Positions 47,322 to 58,997 are shown, numbered from the stretch's first letter. The stretch: DNA of 64,000 nt from Dysidea avara (GCF_963678975.1 NC_089275.1:32115977-32179976); one strand, 5' to 3'. Numbers and translations: made by a program. Notes: generated by a model not told the origin, from the letters alone.

Positions 47322-47828
47322 GTTGTGAAGGTTGCTTTGAACAAGTTACAGTACAACAGAGAGGAAATCAAAGCTTGTCTGAACAACTGCAAATTATTGT
47401 TCCGCGTGCTAACTTCACTTGTAATGGTAGAGTAGCTGGTATAACTGCTAGCACGAACAGAATATCTAGTGGTAGAACTAATCCTTATTTGCAAGTGTGG
47501 CATCTGACAGCACCCGGTGGTGATGTATTTGATAAAGTGGGTGGAGTTCAGTTAGTAGAAAGTGAAGTAGTTGAAGAAGTTGATAATAATAACAACACTT
47601 ACTGGCTAGTAAATACAACTCTTAATGATGATGACAGAATTGAGTTTGAAGCCGGAGATTTTATAGGATATTATCATCCTCCTGACTCACGTTATAGAGT
47701 GTGGACTATTAAAACAGCAGGATATAGCCTTTATGCTAATAATGTTGCCGATGTTTCAAGTAGATTCAACTTGAGTTCCCAAGGCATAACCATAAATGGT
47801 GTGCAACCATTAATACAGTTTACAATTG
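47322..47828 (+). CDS. Domain-N exon 1 of CCP gene
   Basis: 169-codon symmetric exon (phase 1 to 1; acceptor TTGTTAG, donor GTATGAG). It encodes an extracellular-type domain I do not recognise. Landmarks shared with the copy at 63355: a Cys shortly before VQQRG near the start; PRANFTCNGR (~28-37); a PYLQVW strand; QLVESEVVE; DRIEFEAGDFIGYYHPPDSR (~115-134); RVWTI; and QPLIQFTI at the end. Two to three Cys and mostly beta-like alternation suggest a beta-sandwich. It follows the signal exon and precedes a CCP exon, so it is probably the ligand-facing part of a secreted or membrane receptor. Confidence 0.8.
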
Positions 47829-47884
47829 GTATGAGTATTGCTGCAGTTAATGTAGACATCACATATGTTATAATTATTTTGTAG

Positions 47885-48076
47885 ACATCCGATGTGATAT
47901 CTTATCAACACCATCCAATGGAGGAATGTCATGTAGTTCTGGTAGAGTGGGAGTAGGTTATGAGGGAGAAACTTGTAGTTTCACATGTAACACTGGTTAT
48001 GGTCTAGCTGGTAGTGACACTAGGACTTGTCAGAGTGAAGGAAATTGGGGTGGTAGTGAAACAATCTGTAAGCAAG
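47885..48076 (+). CDS. CCP/sushi exon 1
   Basis: 64-codon symmetric phase-1 exon joined by a 56-bp intron to domain N. It encodes one CCP (sushi) module with six cysteines, like selectin CCPs: RCD, MSC, TCSFTC, TCQ and ICK, plus GYGLAG and the conserved Trp in EGNWGG. CCP modules mediate extracellular protein or carbohydrate contacts. The module ends at the donor GTATGT. It is ~88% similar to the exons at 61808 and 63913. Confidence 0.92.
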
Positions 48077-48471
48077 GTATGTATAATTATGTACTGTAAG
48101 TGCATATGCCTGTGAAAAATAATGTGAGTTTCAAAATGTTAAAGAGTTATGAAATCAAAGGTGACAGCCAAATAACATTATTGTAGCCAATTCTTGGCTG
48201 CCACCTTTGTTTTCATGACTTTAAATCCTGTCTCTATAAACTGTTTTTTCACAGTTAGGTTATTTTGACATATCAGTTCTTTTGTATTTTACAAACTACA
48301 AAGCTTTCCTACAGCGTACAATTGGAGCTACTTTTTCACATCTTTTTCCTACAGGCTCAATGATCAACATTGAAGAAACAATATCGCAGATGAATCCATA
48401 TTCTTTTGTACTGTATTATTTGGTAATCACACACATTTGAGTGCAATTTTGACTGTTATGAGTACATGTAC
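48077..48471. other. Intron start with small palindrome
   Basis: A short imperfect inverted repeat at ~48140-48225 (CAAAGGTGACAGCC / GGCTGCCACCTTTG) resembles the core of the foldback family. Nothing else. Confidence 0.4.
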
Positions 48472-48988
48472 CGTACGGAGGGAAACTTTGGAGGAGGAAA
48501 ATTTGGCGAATCAAGCAAAATATCACTGTTGGTGAAATAAAATTTGGCAAATTATTAGCAAAGCGCATGCCCTATTGATTACTACTTGCTGTGTCTGAAG
48601 CAAGAACTTGGAGTGCCATGCCTCTTCAGCGCCTGGAGTCAGCTATCCACTATCAGTAGATCTACACCCTCTGGAATAGTGCATAATCGTACTTAATATG
48701 GTAGGACTTGCTACTTCCACGCCCGTTTCGAGGATACCACATGTACAGTAGCTGAGCAGCAAGCTACCTAGTGAGGTAGTCGAGGGAGGCTTGGCTCTAG
48801 TGTGATGCCTGGCTCAGTAACCCTTGGTTGAGTAGAAAATTGATTAGTTCAAGGCCCGGTTCGAGAGGCTTGGTTTGCTATTTTCTTCACCAGCAAAATA
48901 TTTGGATGGGGAAAATTTGGCGAATTCATGGTCATTCGCCAAATTTGCCAAATTTTAACAGCGTCAAAGTTTCCCTCCATACAGTAAA
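48472..48988. mobile_element. TIR element (GGAGGGAAACTTTG ends)
   Basis: Left GTACGGAGGGAAACTTTG and AAAATTTGGCGAA, right AATTTGCCAAATTTTAAC and CAAAGTTTCCCTCCATACAG, i.e. TIRs of ~40 bp with TA at both outer edges. Consistent with a Tc1/mariner-type MITE. Confidence 0.75.
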
Positions 48989-49065
48989 TATAGGTGTGAT
49001 TCCATAATCACATAGTGACCACCGTTCATGCTTTGTAGTACATGCACATCTATTGTACGTACCGC

Positions 49066-49262
49066 TCAAATGCAGCATTGTCTAATGAGTGTGCGAGCAG
49101 TTAAAAAACTTGCTAATTAAAGGGTGTGGCATCCATTTCACTCACACTTATTCGTCCCATTTGCATTTGGGATAAATACTCGCAAGTGAAATGGGTGCCA
49201 CGTCCATTAATTAGTGAGTTTTTTAATTGCTTGCAAGACAACATTGCTCTTCACCGGTACCG
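49066..49262. mobile_element. Foldback MITE, relative of 40050 element
   Basis: Palindrome centred at ~49165. GTACCG, GCAATGTTGTC, TTAAAAAACT, TTAATTA..GGG and CATTTCACTTGC-like blocks are mirrored. Same architecture as 40050-40290. Confidence 0.75.
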
Positions 49263-49356
49263 TATTTAGTTCTGTGTGACGATTAACTTCTAATTGATAA
49301 CTGTATCATTCTTTAAGCACTTTGAATGGCTTCTAATTTTGATGTGCTAATTATGA

Positions 49357-49686
49357 TTTAATCCAAAACAGCGAAGCTGTAAAAAAAGTGTGCGGCCCTC
49401 AAAAAGGCTATGGTGAAAAAATATGTGAAATCCAAGGTGGCGGCCAAGAAATGGCTGTGATGGTAGGTTAATGGTAAAAATTTTAATAAGATAATTTAGA
49501 TGAATTTGGTGCTGATTGGTCTTGGTACAAAATTCACCTGAATTATCATTATTAAAATTTTTACCATTAACCTACCATCACAGCCATTTCTTGGCCGCCA
49601 CCTTGGATTTCACATCTTTTTTCACCATAGCCTTTTTGAGGGCCGCACACTTTTTTTACAGCTTGGCTGTTTTGGATCAGATTTCA
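49357..49686. mobile_element. Foldback element, copy C (paired with satellite)
   Basis: Inverted repeat centred at ~49520. Arms are very close to copy A at 2521-2842 (CCAAGGTGGCGGCCAAGAAA, TGATGGTAGGTTAATGG). Ends AATCCAAAACAGCGAAGCTG and mirror. It is joined to the spacer and satellite that follow. Confidence 0.88.
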
Positions 49687-49885
49687 TTTCTTTTTGTATT
49701 TGTATACCCCAAAGCCAGCCTATGGCCGGATTTGGGACATTTTTAACCTATCTTTTTTTCTTTACCACAGGAAGAAGAAAAGATGAAGTAGATGTACTTT
49801 AAATATTTTATCAGTAAATGTACAAATTATATATATAATACATATATTGATTACAGAAATCTCCATGATGGTTTCTTTGTAACTG
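49687..49885. repeat. Composite-element spacer, inverted copy
   Basis: Reverse complement of the spacer at 2316-2520, including a polypyrimidine-ACCACAG stretch that looks like a splice acceptor. Confidence 0.7.
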
Positions 49886-50905
49886 AACAATCTACAAGGT
49901 GACTTCTTCTAGATGCTCTCTCTAAGGGGTGAATTGTTTGTAGCTGAACGATCTACAAGGTAACATCTTCTAGCTGATCTCTCTACAGGGTGATTTGTTT
50001 GTAGCTGAATTCTGTACAGGTGATTTGTTTGCAGCTGACCTCTTTACAGAATGGTTTCTTTGTAGCTGAACTCTCTGCAAGGTAACTTTTCTAGCTGATG
50101 TCTCTACAAGGTCACTAGTTTGTAGCTGAACTCTCTACATGGTGGTTTCTTTGTAACTGAACTTTCTACAAGGTGACTTCTTCTAGCTGATCTTTCTACA
50201 GGGTGATTTGTTTGTAGCTGAACTCTCTACATAGTAACTTCTTCTAGCTGATCTCTCTACAGGGAGATTTGTGTGTAGCTGAACTCTCTACAGATGATTT
50301 GTTTGAAGCTAAACTCTCTAAATGATGGTTTCTTTGTAGCTGAACTCTCTACAAGGTAACTTCTTCTAGCTGATCTCTCTACAGGGCGATTTGTTTGTAG
50401 CTGAACTATCTACAAGGTAACTTCTTCTAGCTGATCTCTCTACAGGGAGGTTTGTTTGTAGCTGAACTCTCTACATGATGGTTTCTTTGTAGCTGAACTG
50501 TCTGCAAGGTAACTTCTTCTAGCTGATCTCTCTACAGGGAGGTTTGTTTGTAGCTGAACTCTCTACATGATGGTTTCTTTGTAGCTGAACTCTCTACAAG
50601 GTAACTTCTTCTAGCTGATCTCTCTACAGGGAGGTTTGTTTGTAGCTGAACTCTCTACATGATGGTTTCTTTGTAGCTGAACTCTCTGCAAGGTAACTTC
50701 TTCTATTGATCTCTCTACAGGGCGATTTGTTTGTAGCTGAACTCTCTACATGGTGGTTTCTTTGTAGCTGAACTCTACAAGGTGATTTCTTCTAGCTGAA
50801 CTATCTCTTTCCATAGTTGCATGAACTCCCTACAAGGTAACATCTTCTATCTGATCTCTCTACAGGGTGACTTGTTTGTAGCTGATCTCTTGAATTCTCT
50901 TCAGG
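49886..50905. repeat. 31-bp satellite, inverted copy, about 33 units
   Basis: Complement of the 141-2315 array. Units carry GTAGCTGAACTCTCTACA alternating with GGTGGTTTCTTT, AGGTAACTTCTTCTA or GGTGATTTGTTT. A two-to-four-unit higher-order pattern recurs between 50340 and 50760. Confidence 0.9.
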
Positions 50906-51760
50906 TTGACTGCTCTATTAGGATGACTGCTCTATTAGAGTATCTCTATCTCGCACTTGCTGCACCAAGTTGGATTTCGTGTTATAACTTCGTGGCTTTA
51001 AGTCTGATTCTTCTACACCATTGATGAGCCTTTCTAAGATGACTACTCCATCTGTACAACGATTTTCAAAGCATTACCCCAAGCGGTTTATCTGGTAGGC
51101 GTGGCAAGCAGTCGTTTTTTATTAGCTAATCTCGATTGCATAATTGTTACACACTGTTGGTTTTTTCATTGTATCTTCCTGGTTTTTAGCTCGATTTCTT
51201 TCAAACCACAAAAGGTTTGAGGTTCAATAGTTAACCTATTCACCCACCGATTTTCAACTTCTTCCCATTCGCGATTTACCCTGTAGGCGTGACAACATAT
51301 TGGTGTTATTTTTCGTGAATAGTCGCTCATATCTCTTTGCCTGTTTATCGTATTCCAGCCAAAGTTGGTACCGAGATGCGATTTTATATCCCCCCTTCAG
51401 TGTGCCAAATTTCAAGGCAATCGAATGTGGCGTTCGCGTTTTATAGCAGTTTTTGTAAGTGTGCGAGAAGAGGAAGAAAAATAAGAAGAAAAGAAAAAAA
51501 AAACTAAGGAACTAAGCCAATTTTTGAAGTCGCATATCTCGGGAACGCGTGAAGCAATTTCGCTCAAATTTGGAATGTTGAGTACTGAAGCTGGAGGGAG
51601 TGTCCACAGCAAAAATCGTCTTGTTTCGTCATGGCAGCACAGAGCTACGGAGGTGCGAATATTGCGTTTTCTTTCTTCCTGTCAATATACTCACTGGTGT
51701 TGCGCGCCGGCTTCTTGGGCCGCACGACACACTACCGTGTGTCTTAATATCACTATTTTG
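50906..51760 (+). repeat. Hairpin-ended dispersed repeat, copy A
   Basis: Begins with two dispersed TGACTGCTCTATTAG motifs and contains an A-rich purine stretch (51467-51503). It ends with GCGCGCCGGCTTCTTGGGCC and the hairpin GACACACTACCGTGTGTC followed by TTAATATC. The 3' end corresponds to 47098-47155 and 41940-42035. No open frame of substance. Could be a SINE-like retroposon or a Helitron-type end. Confidence 0.5.
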
Positions 51761-51814
51761 TTGCACTTGATGACTATTAAATACCAAAAGGTGTCATCGT
51801 GGAAATAAATGTAA

Positions 51815-51893
51815 TACCACCAGCTGGATATTATTCCAGGACCTCTTGATAATCAAAAGCACATGTTCTAACCGCTGAGCTAAATGCCACACA
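51815..51893 (-). pseudogene. tRNA-like sequence (SINE head or tRNA pseudogene)
   Basis: On the minus strand GTGGCATTTAGCTCAGCGG, then TTAGAACATG, contains a good internal A box (TAGCTCAGCGGTTAGA). The B-box region GGTCCTGGAATAATATCC is degenerate. The acceptor stem does not pair fully, so it is not a functional tRNA. A tRNA-derived SINE or an old pseudogene is likely. Confidence 0.45.
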
Positions 51894-53127
51894 AAGAAAC
51901 CTTTGTTGTTAAAGTAGCTTATAAAGGTACGTATGCATAAGTTGAACAGCATAGGTGTTTAGTCATAGTTTACATGAGGCTTACAGAAAAATTCCAGCAA
52001 GTTTTGTTCTACAACCTTGCATTCAATGCACTATAAATGAAGCTTTACTTTTATTCTTAGATGATGAGCACTTTTGGTGCAAAAGTTGTGCGGCAACTAA
52101 TGAGAAGAATGCATGAATACAGAATAGGCCTTTGCCTATTATGCTGGCATAATTTTGAGAATAATAGGTCACCAATTTTGTGAGAATAATTCCGGAATTA
52201 TAGGAGCATAATTTTAGAATTATCGGACGTCCACGGGAATAATCGGTAGAATTAAGGGTGTGTCTCTTCTTGATTTCTAGAAAGGCTAAAGCTACTAGGA
52301 ATGATATATAGCTGTAGGAGTGCTGCGGAGCCCTGGCTGAAAAGCTTCTATAAGATCGATATACTCTAATAGAACGCTCAAATACTCTAATAGAGCAGTC
52401 AGATCATTTCATGTTAACAATCTGCAGACAGCATTAAGGATTTAACTGCATGGTTATCTGTAATTCTGAAACTTGTACATCTTATACCAGTGTCTTCTTC
52501 AAGTCTTTGAACATATTGATATCATTATCTATACCACCTAACCTAGTATGTAGCTATAGCTACAGCTTTAATACAGTAATAATTAAAACACTTAAATTAT
52601 TACTGCAGATATCGCTATTCTTAATTTGTTGTAACTACTTATGGCTAGAAAAAATGATGTGTAAAATGGAATGCTTCGTAAATGGCTATTAATTAATTTC
52701 TAGCAAAACTACTTATAGCAGCATCTTCACAACTAAGTGACTAGCCAGAATGAGAATGATTATGGAATAATAGGCTAGATACAAGAATAAAAAAAAGAAA
52801 AATGGGAGATTTTTTGGGGAAATTCTGGAAGGAATAATAGATAAAATTTTGAGCATAATAGGCTCAGGCCTAATGCAGAATAATACAGAGACGAATATAA
52901 CGGTCGGTCACCAGACAAAATCCGGATATTACCTTGCAGAACCGAACATAATCAAAAATGTCAGGTCATTGTGTCCTACCATTAAATAATAGTAATATGT
53001 GCAAACTAGATAGTTACGTACGCACAATGCGTACCGTACGAAGGACCATCATCACATGATCACATGACTCACAAAATTAATCACATTATCACGTGACTCA
53101 TGAAATTAATATTGCTTGGAATGACCA
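51894..53127. other. Intronic stretch
   Basis: Contains AATAATAGG-rich diverged repeats (52130-52260, 52745-52880) and two dispersed motifs (52353-52402). A CACATGATCACATGACTCA/CACGTGACTCA tandem pair lies at 53050-53110, in front of the hAT fragment. No exon recognised. Confidence 0.4.
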
Positions 53128-53649
53128 ATGATACAGTTAATTAGAAAACATAGTAGTGCTAGCAATGACGCTAGCCTTGAAACAGATGCCACTTTGGCCT
53201 CAGATACCGGCGCACAACAGTCTTCTATGTCGAAGAATCCGAAGCAGCAGTTGACAGTTGCAACATTTGAAAAATGGCAACGAAACTACGAACGTGGGTA
53301 TCAGACTTTAAGTTGGTTGTGATGTATTGCAGTAAAGGAGGATTTGACGATGGTGCAAGGCCTATATTGTGAAATGTGCAAGTGTTATGAAGATCATTCA
53401 CAAGGTATGCGTAATTATTCGTCTGTATGGATAACTGGCTCCAGAAACTTGAAAGCCAGTAATTTAATTGACCACGCCAGTAGTGACCAGCATAAAGCAG
53501 CCATGAGGCGCCTTGCCGTAGACAATGCAAAAGCAGCAAACCAGCCCATTGCTTCATATGCTTCTATAGCCAGGTCATTTCTGATGTTACTGGAGTCTGT
53601 AAAAGCCAAAATGAAGATGAAATTTGATATATGGAGTTTAACTTGTTAA
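53128..53649 (+). pseudogene. hAT-type (ZNF862-like) transposase, N-terminal half
   Basis: One reading frame with a single in-frame TGA at about 53320, at a position where the family has Arg (CGA to TGA decay). Domains: a Ser/Thr-rich leader, the linker TFEKWQRNYERGYQTLSWL, then a TTF/BED-like zinc-binding segment (YCEMCKCYEDHS, MRNYSSVWITGSRNLKASN, and the His pair in DHASSDQHKAAM). The frame ends at KMKMKFDI, where homology to the family stops and a stop follows. The continuation of this protein type is found at 61090. It is either a separate truncated copy or the front half of the same insertion split by 7.4 kb. Confidence 0.75.
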
Positions 53650-54849
53650 ACAAAGTTAATGGAGGGAGATAATTTGTGTGTGTGTTTGGGTGGTGTAGCG
53701 ACACATTACAGCTATGTAGATACGTAGCACACCTGCATCACAATACTAGATGTAATATAGAACAGTAGGTATTAATTGGAAAACATTATGAACGCATGCG
53801 TGGGAAAAATACCGCGTGTATGGGTCATTCCAATTGGGTGACCAGGTGGTACAAAAAGTCGGTCTCATTGACAAAGGTGAAAAAGAAGAAAGGGACCAGT
53901 GATGGGACAAAGTTTCTGAGTCCGATTCAGACATTGTTTGTGCCACTACATAGTGGACGGGATTGTACATGTGGTCGGTGGGAGATGAAGTAGTTCAATA
54001 TTCGGACAGTGGATTAATCGATTGCCTTAATGCCTGCCCAGTGAGTTCTTTCCATGTATTGTTGTGCGCGACTTGTATGTACTGAGGTTTTCACCAGAGT
54101 TCGGGTCTGCGTGGCGCCATGCGTGGGTGCGGCGGTTGGCGTGGTTGCACACTCAGCCTTTTGCCATGACGATATATAGCTGGTGCGCTTTCACGCGCGG
54201 CGTCGCTCGGATTCGGGCGCTGGTGAGGGCCTCGGTATGCCAGAAAATCAATGCGTTGTTCGTTTGCAGTAAAAGCCACGAAACCACGCATGAAATTCCC
54301 CACGTGTTTTGGGGGATATTCGGTGTAGGCATGCAGAGGGTTGTCTTGACTTGTGTACTAGGCATTAAATAAGGTAATCTTCGAAAATAATTAGACTGCA
54401 CGTGCGTTGCTGAACCGGCTCGAGTGGGGTCATGGTCACAACGTTTGGACACGAGAATTGTGCTGTCATTTAGCTTAGGTACTAAGCTGGATGTGCCTGT
54501 TGTAGTTAATGCACAAATATGATGGGGCTGGGTGAGCAAAGTTAATATTGGATGGCTAGCACTGATTTTAATAGAGTAGTCACACCATACGTATAATATT
54601 ATGGTACTAATCGTTTCCCACTCAGGTTAGCAACTGCAATTAGGGGGCACTAATCCAAATAGCAATCATTGTAGTGTCCATGTATATTATACGGAATACC
54701 CCGTAGGAAAAAAACTGTCGGAATTAATGTGTGCAGTGGAACTGATTTAGCTACATATATTAGTCTAGCAGACCAGCAAGGGATCATTTGTGCTGCAGGC
54801 AATTAAAATTGTTCTCAGGGATCATTTGTGCTGTAAGTAATTACCACTC
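53650..54849. other. GC-rich island and flank
   Basis: 54060-54440 is clearly GC-richer, with several CGCG and long open frames on both strands (102 and 128 codons) but no recognisable motif. The overlap on both strands argues against coding. One weak dispersed motif is at 54567-54586. Confidence 0.35.
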
Positions 54850-56700
54850 TATCTTTGGTGCCCAACGGGCCCATTGACAAGTTAACACTCCTTGGTCTCA
54901 GGGCCCCCTGGGATTTTCATTGTGATGGACACATGCACCTTTGTAGCACCCGGTGTGTACCTTCATAGCATTAAATAGTGTGTAGTACAGGTGCCAGTGA
55001 GTTGGCTCACTGAAGGGAGAAAATGTTGGTTAGTGAAGACTACTAAGCAAGTGGTATGTGTTCTAGTAGTTGGCTGGCACTGGCATGACCCTCATTTTTG
55101 TATATGTGTAATACAGGTGCCAGTGAGTTGGTTCACTGAGAGGGAAAATGTTGGTTAATAAGAATATTAAGCAAGTGGTGTGCGTTCCAGTGGTTGGCTG
55201 GCAATGGCGTAGCCCTTATTTTATTTGTGTGTAGTATAGGTGCCAGTGAGTTGGTTCACTGAGGGAAAAAATAAAAAATAAAAAAATGGGTAAGTAAGGA
55301 ATATTAAGCAAGTGGTGTGTGTTCCAGTAGTTGGCTGGCACTGGCATGGCCCTCATATTAATTTTCTTTTGTTATGGAGCAGCCTACCCCTTCTTCTCTA
55401 CTTCCACAAAATAAAAATAAATATAATCTCCGTACTTTCCAACTTGTTACATTGATTGTATTGATCCGCAGTATCGGTATAATATCATAAGAAATGTAAA
55501 CAATGGTAATTTGCATTAGGGTACTACAGACAGTGGGGTCGGTATGTGCATATGTACCATATGGGATGGTGTACAATTTCGATCCAAAGTATTCACCTAT
55601 GTATGAGTAAACATATGCTCTATTAGAATAGTTGATTGGAATTGTCTTTACGAATATGTTAAGGTGATTTTGGATCACTAGCTCATTGGCATTGGTCTTA
55701 GGATTGCATGGCTAATGTTAATACCACTGGTGGAGCTATGTCAATGGTCTAATAATGGGAGGGTACTTAGTAGATACCGTAGGCACTGCAACAGTACTCT
55801 TCCTTAGGTGCCCAAATTGCCCATTCATAAGTTAACACTCCTTGGTCTCGGGGGCCCTGGGGTTTGCATTGTAATGGTCCACCAAGGGACACACGTGCAC
55901 CTTTGTAGCACCCCTGTGTGTGCCTTCATAGCACTAAATAGTGTGTAGTACAGGTGCCGGTGAGTTGGTTCACTGAGGGGGAAAATGTTGGTTAGTAAAG
56001 AATAATAAGCTAGTGATGTGCGTTCCAGTAGTGGGCTAGCACTTTCGTGACCCTCTTTTTATTTGTGTGGAGTACGGGTGCCAGTGAGTCAGTTCATTGA
56101 GTAAAAAAAAATAAAAAATAAAATAAAAAAAGTTGGTTAGTAAAGATAATTTTTTTTTTTTTTAGCAAGCAATGTGTGTTTCAGTAGTTAGCTGACATTG
56201 GCAGGGCCCTCATTTTATTTTCTTTGTCATGGAGCAGCCTGCCCCCCTCCTCCCCTTTCACCTTAAAATTTTTTATTTTTTTTAAATAAAATAAAATAAA
56301 ACAAAACTCCAACTGGTTACATTGATCCACCATTTAATCACAATGATGGTATGTATTTTCTATACGTGAAGTGTCATAAAAAAATTTTTTTTTTTTAAAA
56401 ACAAACATAAACAATGGGGATGTGCATTAAGGTACGGGCATCAGGGTCAGTATGTGCATTTGAGTATTTGTGGACATAATATAGTTTCCATCCAATATAT
56501 GTACATGTTCTATCAGGGTAAACGAATGGTCTATTAGAGGAGTTGATTCAAATTGTCTTTATGAATATATTAAAATAATTTTTTTGGCTAACTCATATGC
56601 CGTGGTCTTTACATTGCATAACAAATGTTAATATCACTGGTGGAGCGGTGTCAGTGGTCCAATAATGGTAAAGTCCTTCAGGTTTTCATTGTAATAATAT
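54850..56700. repeat. Nested tandem duplication (0.93-kb blocks with 120-bp subunits)
   Basis: Two direct blocks, about 54850-55775 and 55795-56700. Both begin with GGTGCCCAA..GGGCCC-like sequence and AAGTTAACACTCCTTGGTCTC and end with ATGTTAATA(C/T)CACTGGTGGAGC. Inside each, a ~120-130 bp subunit (AGGTGCCAGTGAGTTGGTTCACTGAGG ... AAGCAAGTGGTGTG ... GTAGTTGGCTGGCACTGGC) is repeated, three times in the first block and twice in the second, with A- and T-rich expansions. No coding content. Confidence 0.85.
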
Positions 56701-57926
56701 ATTACTTATAAGTTATTATTGTAAACAATGTAGTGTATATGATTCTGGAAGTGTGACTTGCTACAGTAGTATGTATTTAGCTATCTGTGGGTGTATGCCT
56801 TGAGCCGGATTTAGTATAAATGATATCAAACAGCAGTCTCAAAAGATACGGTATGTACAATAGTTTGTGGGTCTGCTATCTTCATCTGAAGTTTCTCCTT
56901 ACTAGCCATGTACAGTTTTTCCTTGATGTCAATTGCGCATATAACAAGTGGTTATATTACTTGGCTTGCCCATTTTCATTCCTGAACAGTTCTCCAGTAT
57001 GTGGGTCAACTGTATTTGAATAATTCACATCCAGTGTGGAGACCATAAGACTGGACAACAATTACATATAAAATAATGCAGTGTACTAGTACTGGGATAT
57101 CACAGTATTATCACCAAACTGGTTCACAAAGGTATTCACTTTCAAACATACAGGTAATATTGGTATGAATTCCATTAGGTGTATCACATTATGAAGGAAG
57201 CCAGACGTTGGGTCTTTGGCATTTAATTGATTTATGTGTTGATGACTACAAGTCCTGCCTAACAGTAAACTGTGAGGTTTCAGGTTACAGTGTAGCACTA
57301 GCCTTGTATGCAACTGCATAGCAGTTAGCAAAAGGCATTTATAACCTGTTAGACACCAACAACTTTCACCTGTGGTAATCTCATTTACAGATTAACTGCT
57401 GACTGTTTTTAACACAAATAACATTACCAGCTTGATTTAAAAGTTGATTACCAGAATATCAACGTATATTTCTCAATACCGGATGCAAGAAGCAAAAAAT
57501 CCAATACCTCCCAGCACTACATGGTACGGCACGGATATTGCAAGAACATAACGACAGTGTAAAAGTGCAAGTGGTACTCAGAGGGCCCAGGTGAGCCAAA
57601 AATGCAGCAGTATTTGTAGTCGGTATTCAATTAATATTGCAGTATTGCAAGTATCGCTTAAGGTTATGGAATAGTTTAAAATGCGTGGGCAGAACAAATT
57701 ACAAAACCTGCTTAAACCAAGCAGGGATAAATAATTTCAACAACTGTGTTATGTTAGCAATACAACTAATTGTGCTTGTTTGTTTTTACTACAGAACAAT
57801 GACTGTTCTTGGGTGTGTGGTCCACAATAGAGCGATGTTTTATAAAAACGCGCCACAAAAAACCAGACTAACAGATTACTGAATCCTTATAAATTCAACA
57901 CAAGTGACTAAACAACTAAAATATCT
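56701..57926. other. Intronic stretch
   Basis: No recognised feature. Short open frames without motifs. Confidence 0.3.
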
Positions 57927-58078
57927 AGGTCTTGTGGAAGCAATTTTTTAAGTTACTGGTTGTATAGACGTTTTATTGGAACTTTTAGTAGTTTTTTCGA
58001 GTGAAATAAGCTCTTTGAAGGCTTGTATCTGAGTCACTGGGAAAAAGCACGCCAAAAACGCTACCACAGGACCTAGTA
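57927..58078. mobile_element. 150-bp MITE with ~23-bp TIRs
   Basis: TCTAGGTCTTGTGGAAGC at the left and GCTACCACAGGACCTAGTA at the right, in inverted orientation. No coding sequence. Confidence 0.6.
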
Positions 58079-58997
58079 AATTTAATACACAGTATCACTA
58101 TGCCCCAGAAATGCCAATAGAGCCTACAGCTTTTGTTGTATTTAGCGATGGAAAAACATGGTAGTGACAGCTGGAACTGAGCGATGTACGGGGCTGGCTT
58201 ACCTGTGTTACTACAACAAATTGTAGTGTTCAACCTGCCTCAAACTACGCTGTAGCTACATAAAAACATTAAATATGAAAGGCTTCACCTTCATTTAATA
58301 CTTTTCATGCTGCTAGACTGGTTTTATGGGCTTCTCAAAAAGTATCGATAGGCATTCAAAATTTTGAATGATTACCCATGACTATACCGTAACCTTAACA
58401 CTAGGTGCATGTAACTGCTGTATGACAATACCCACCATGCATACTATTCATACTTGGTTAGCTAGTACTACCAGGGACACAGGTTATGAATTAGTGCTAT
58501 CTTATCCATCACCCTCTCTCTCTCAAGCACATACAGTATTCACATGCACACACCCGAGGAAGCTTTCGTTTGTTGTGGTCATCAATGTTAGCACCACCTA
58601 GGTAAAATATGGAGCTGCCTTGTTGGATCAGTATAAAAATTCTGGAGGCACAGCCACAACTATTATTATGTCTCACAAACAAAGGCGAGCACCCAAAGTC
58701 CCATCTGGCCATTGGGGTCAGTGAGCATTCTCATTCAAACACTGGATACACTTTATACGTGTGTCACACATACATTGTATACCCAGATGGGATGCATGCA
58801 CATACAGTTGTATACAAAAGTGAGACTACCATAATCGATGCATAAAGTTCAATCCATTTGTACCTACATAAATACCTAACACTACACATCGATACCTGCA
58901 ATCTGACACTGGCAGGGCCTGTTCAACATGTTCTCCTAGTTTCATGCCAATAAACCAAAATAATAAATAAAAATGCACTCTTTAAGTTATAGTTATA
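58079..58997. other. Intronic stretch
   Basis: Nothing recognised apart from short unsupported open frames. Confidence 0.3.

Noticed and set aside
54064..54539. Long open frames in a GC-rich island on both strands
   Set aside because: High GC lowers stop frequency; overlapping frames on both strands and no motif.
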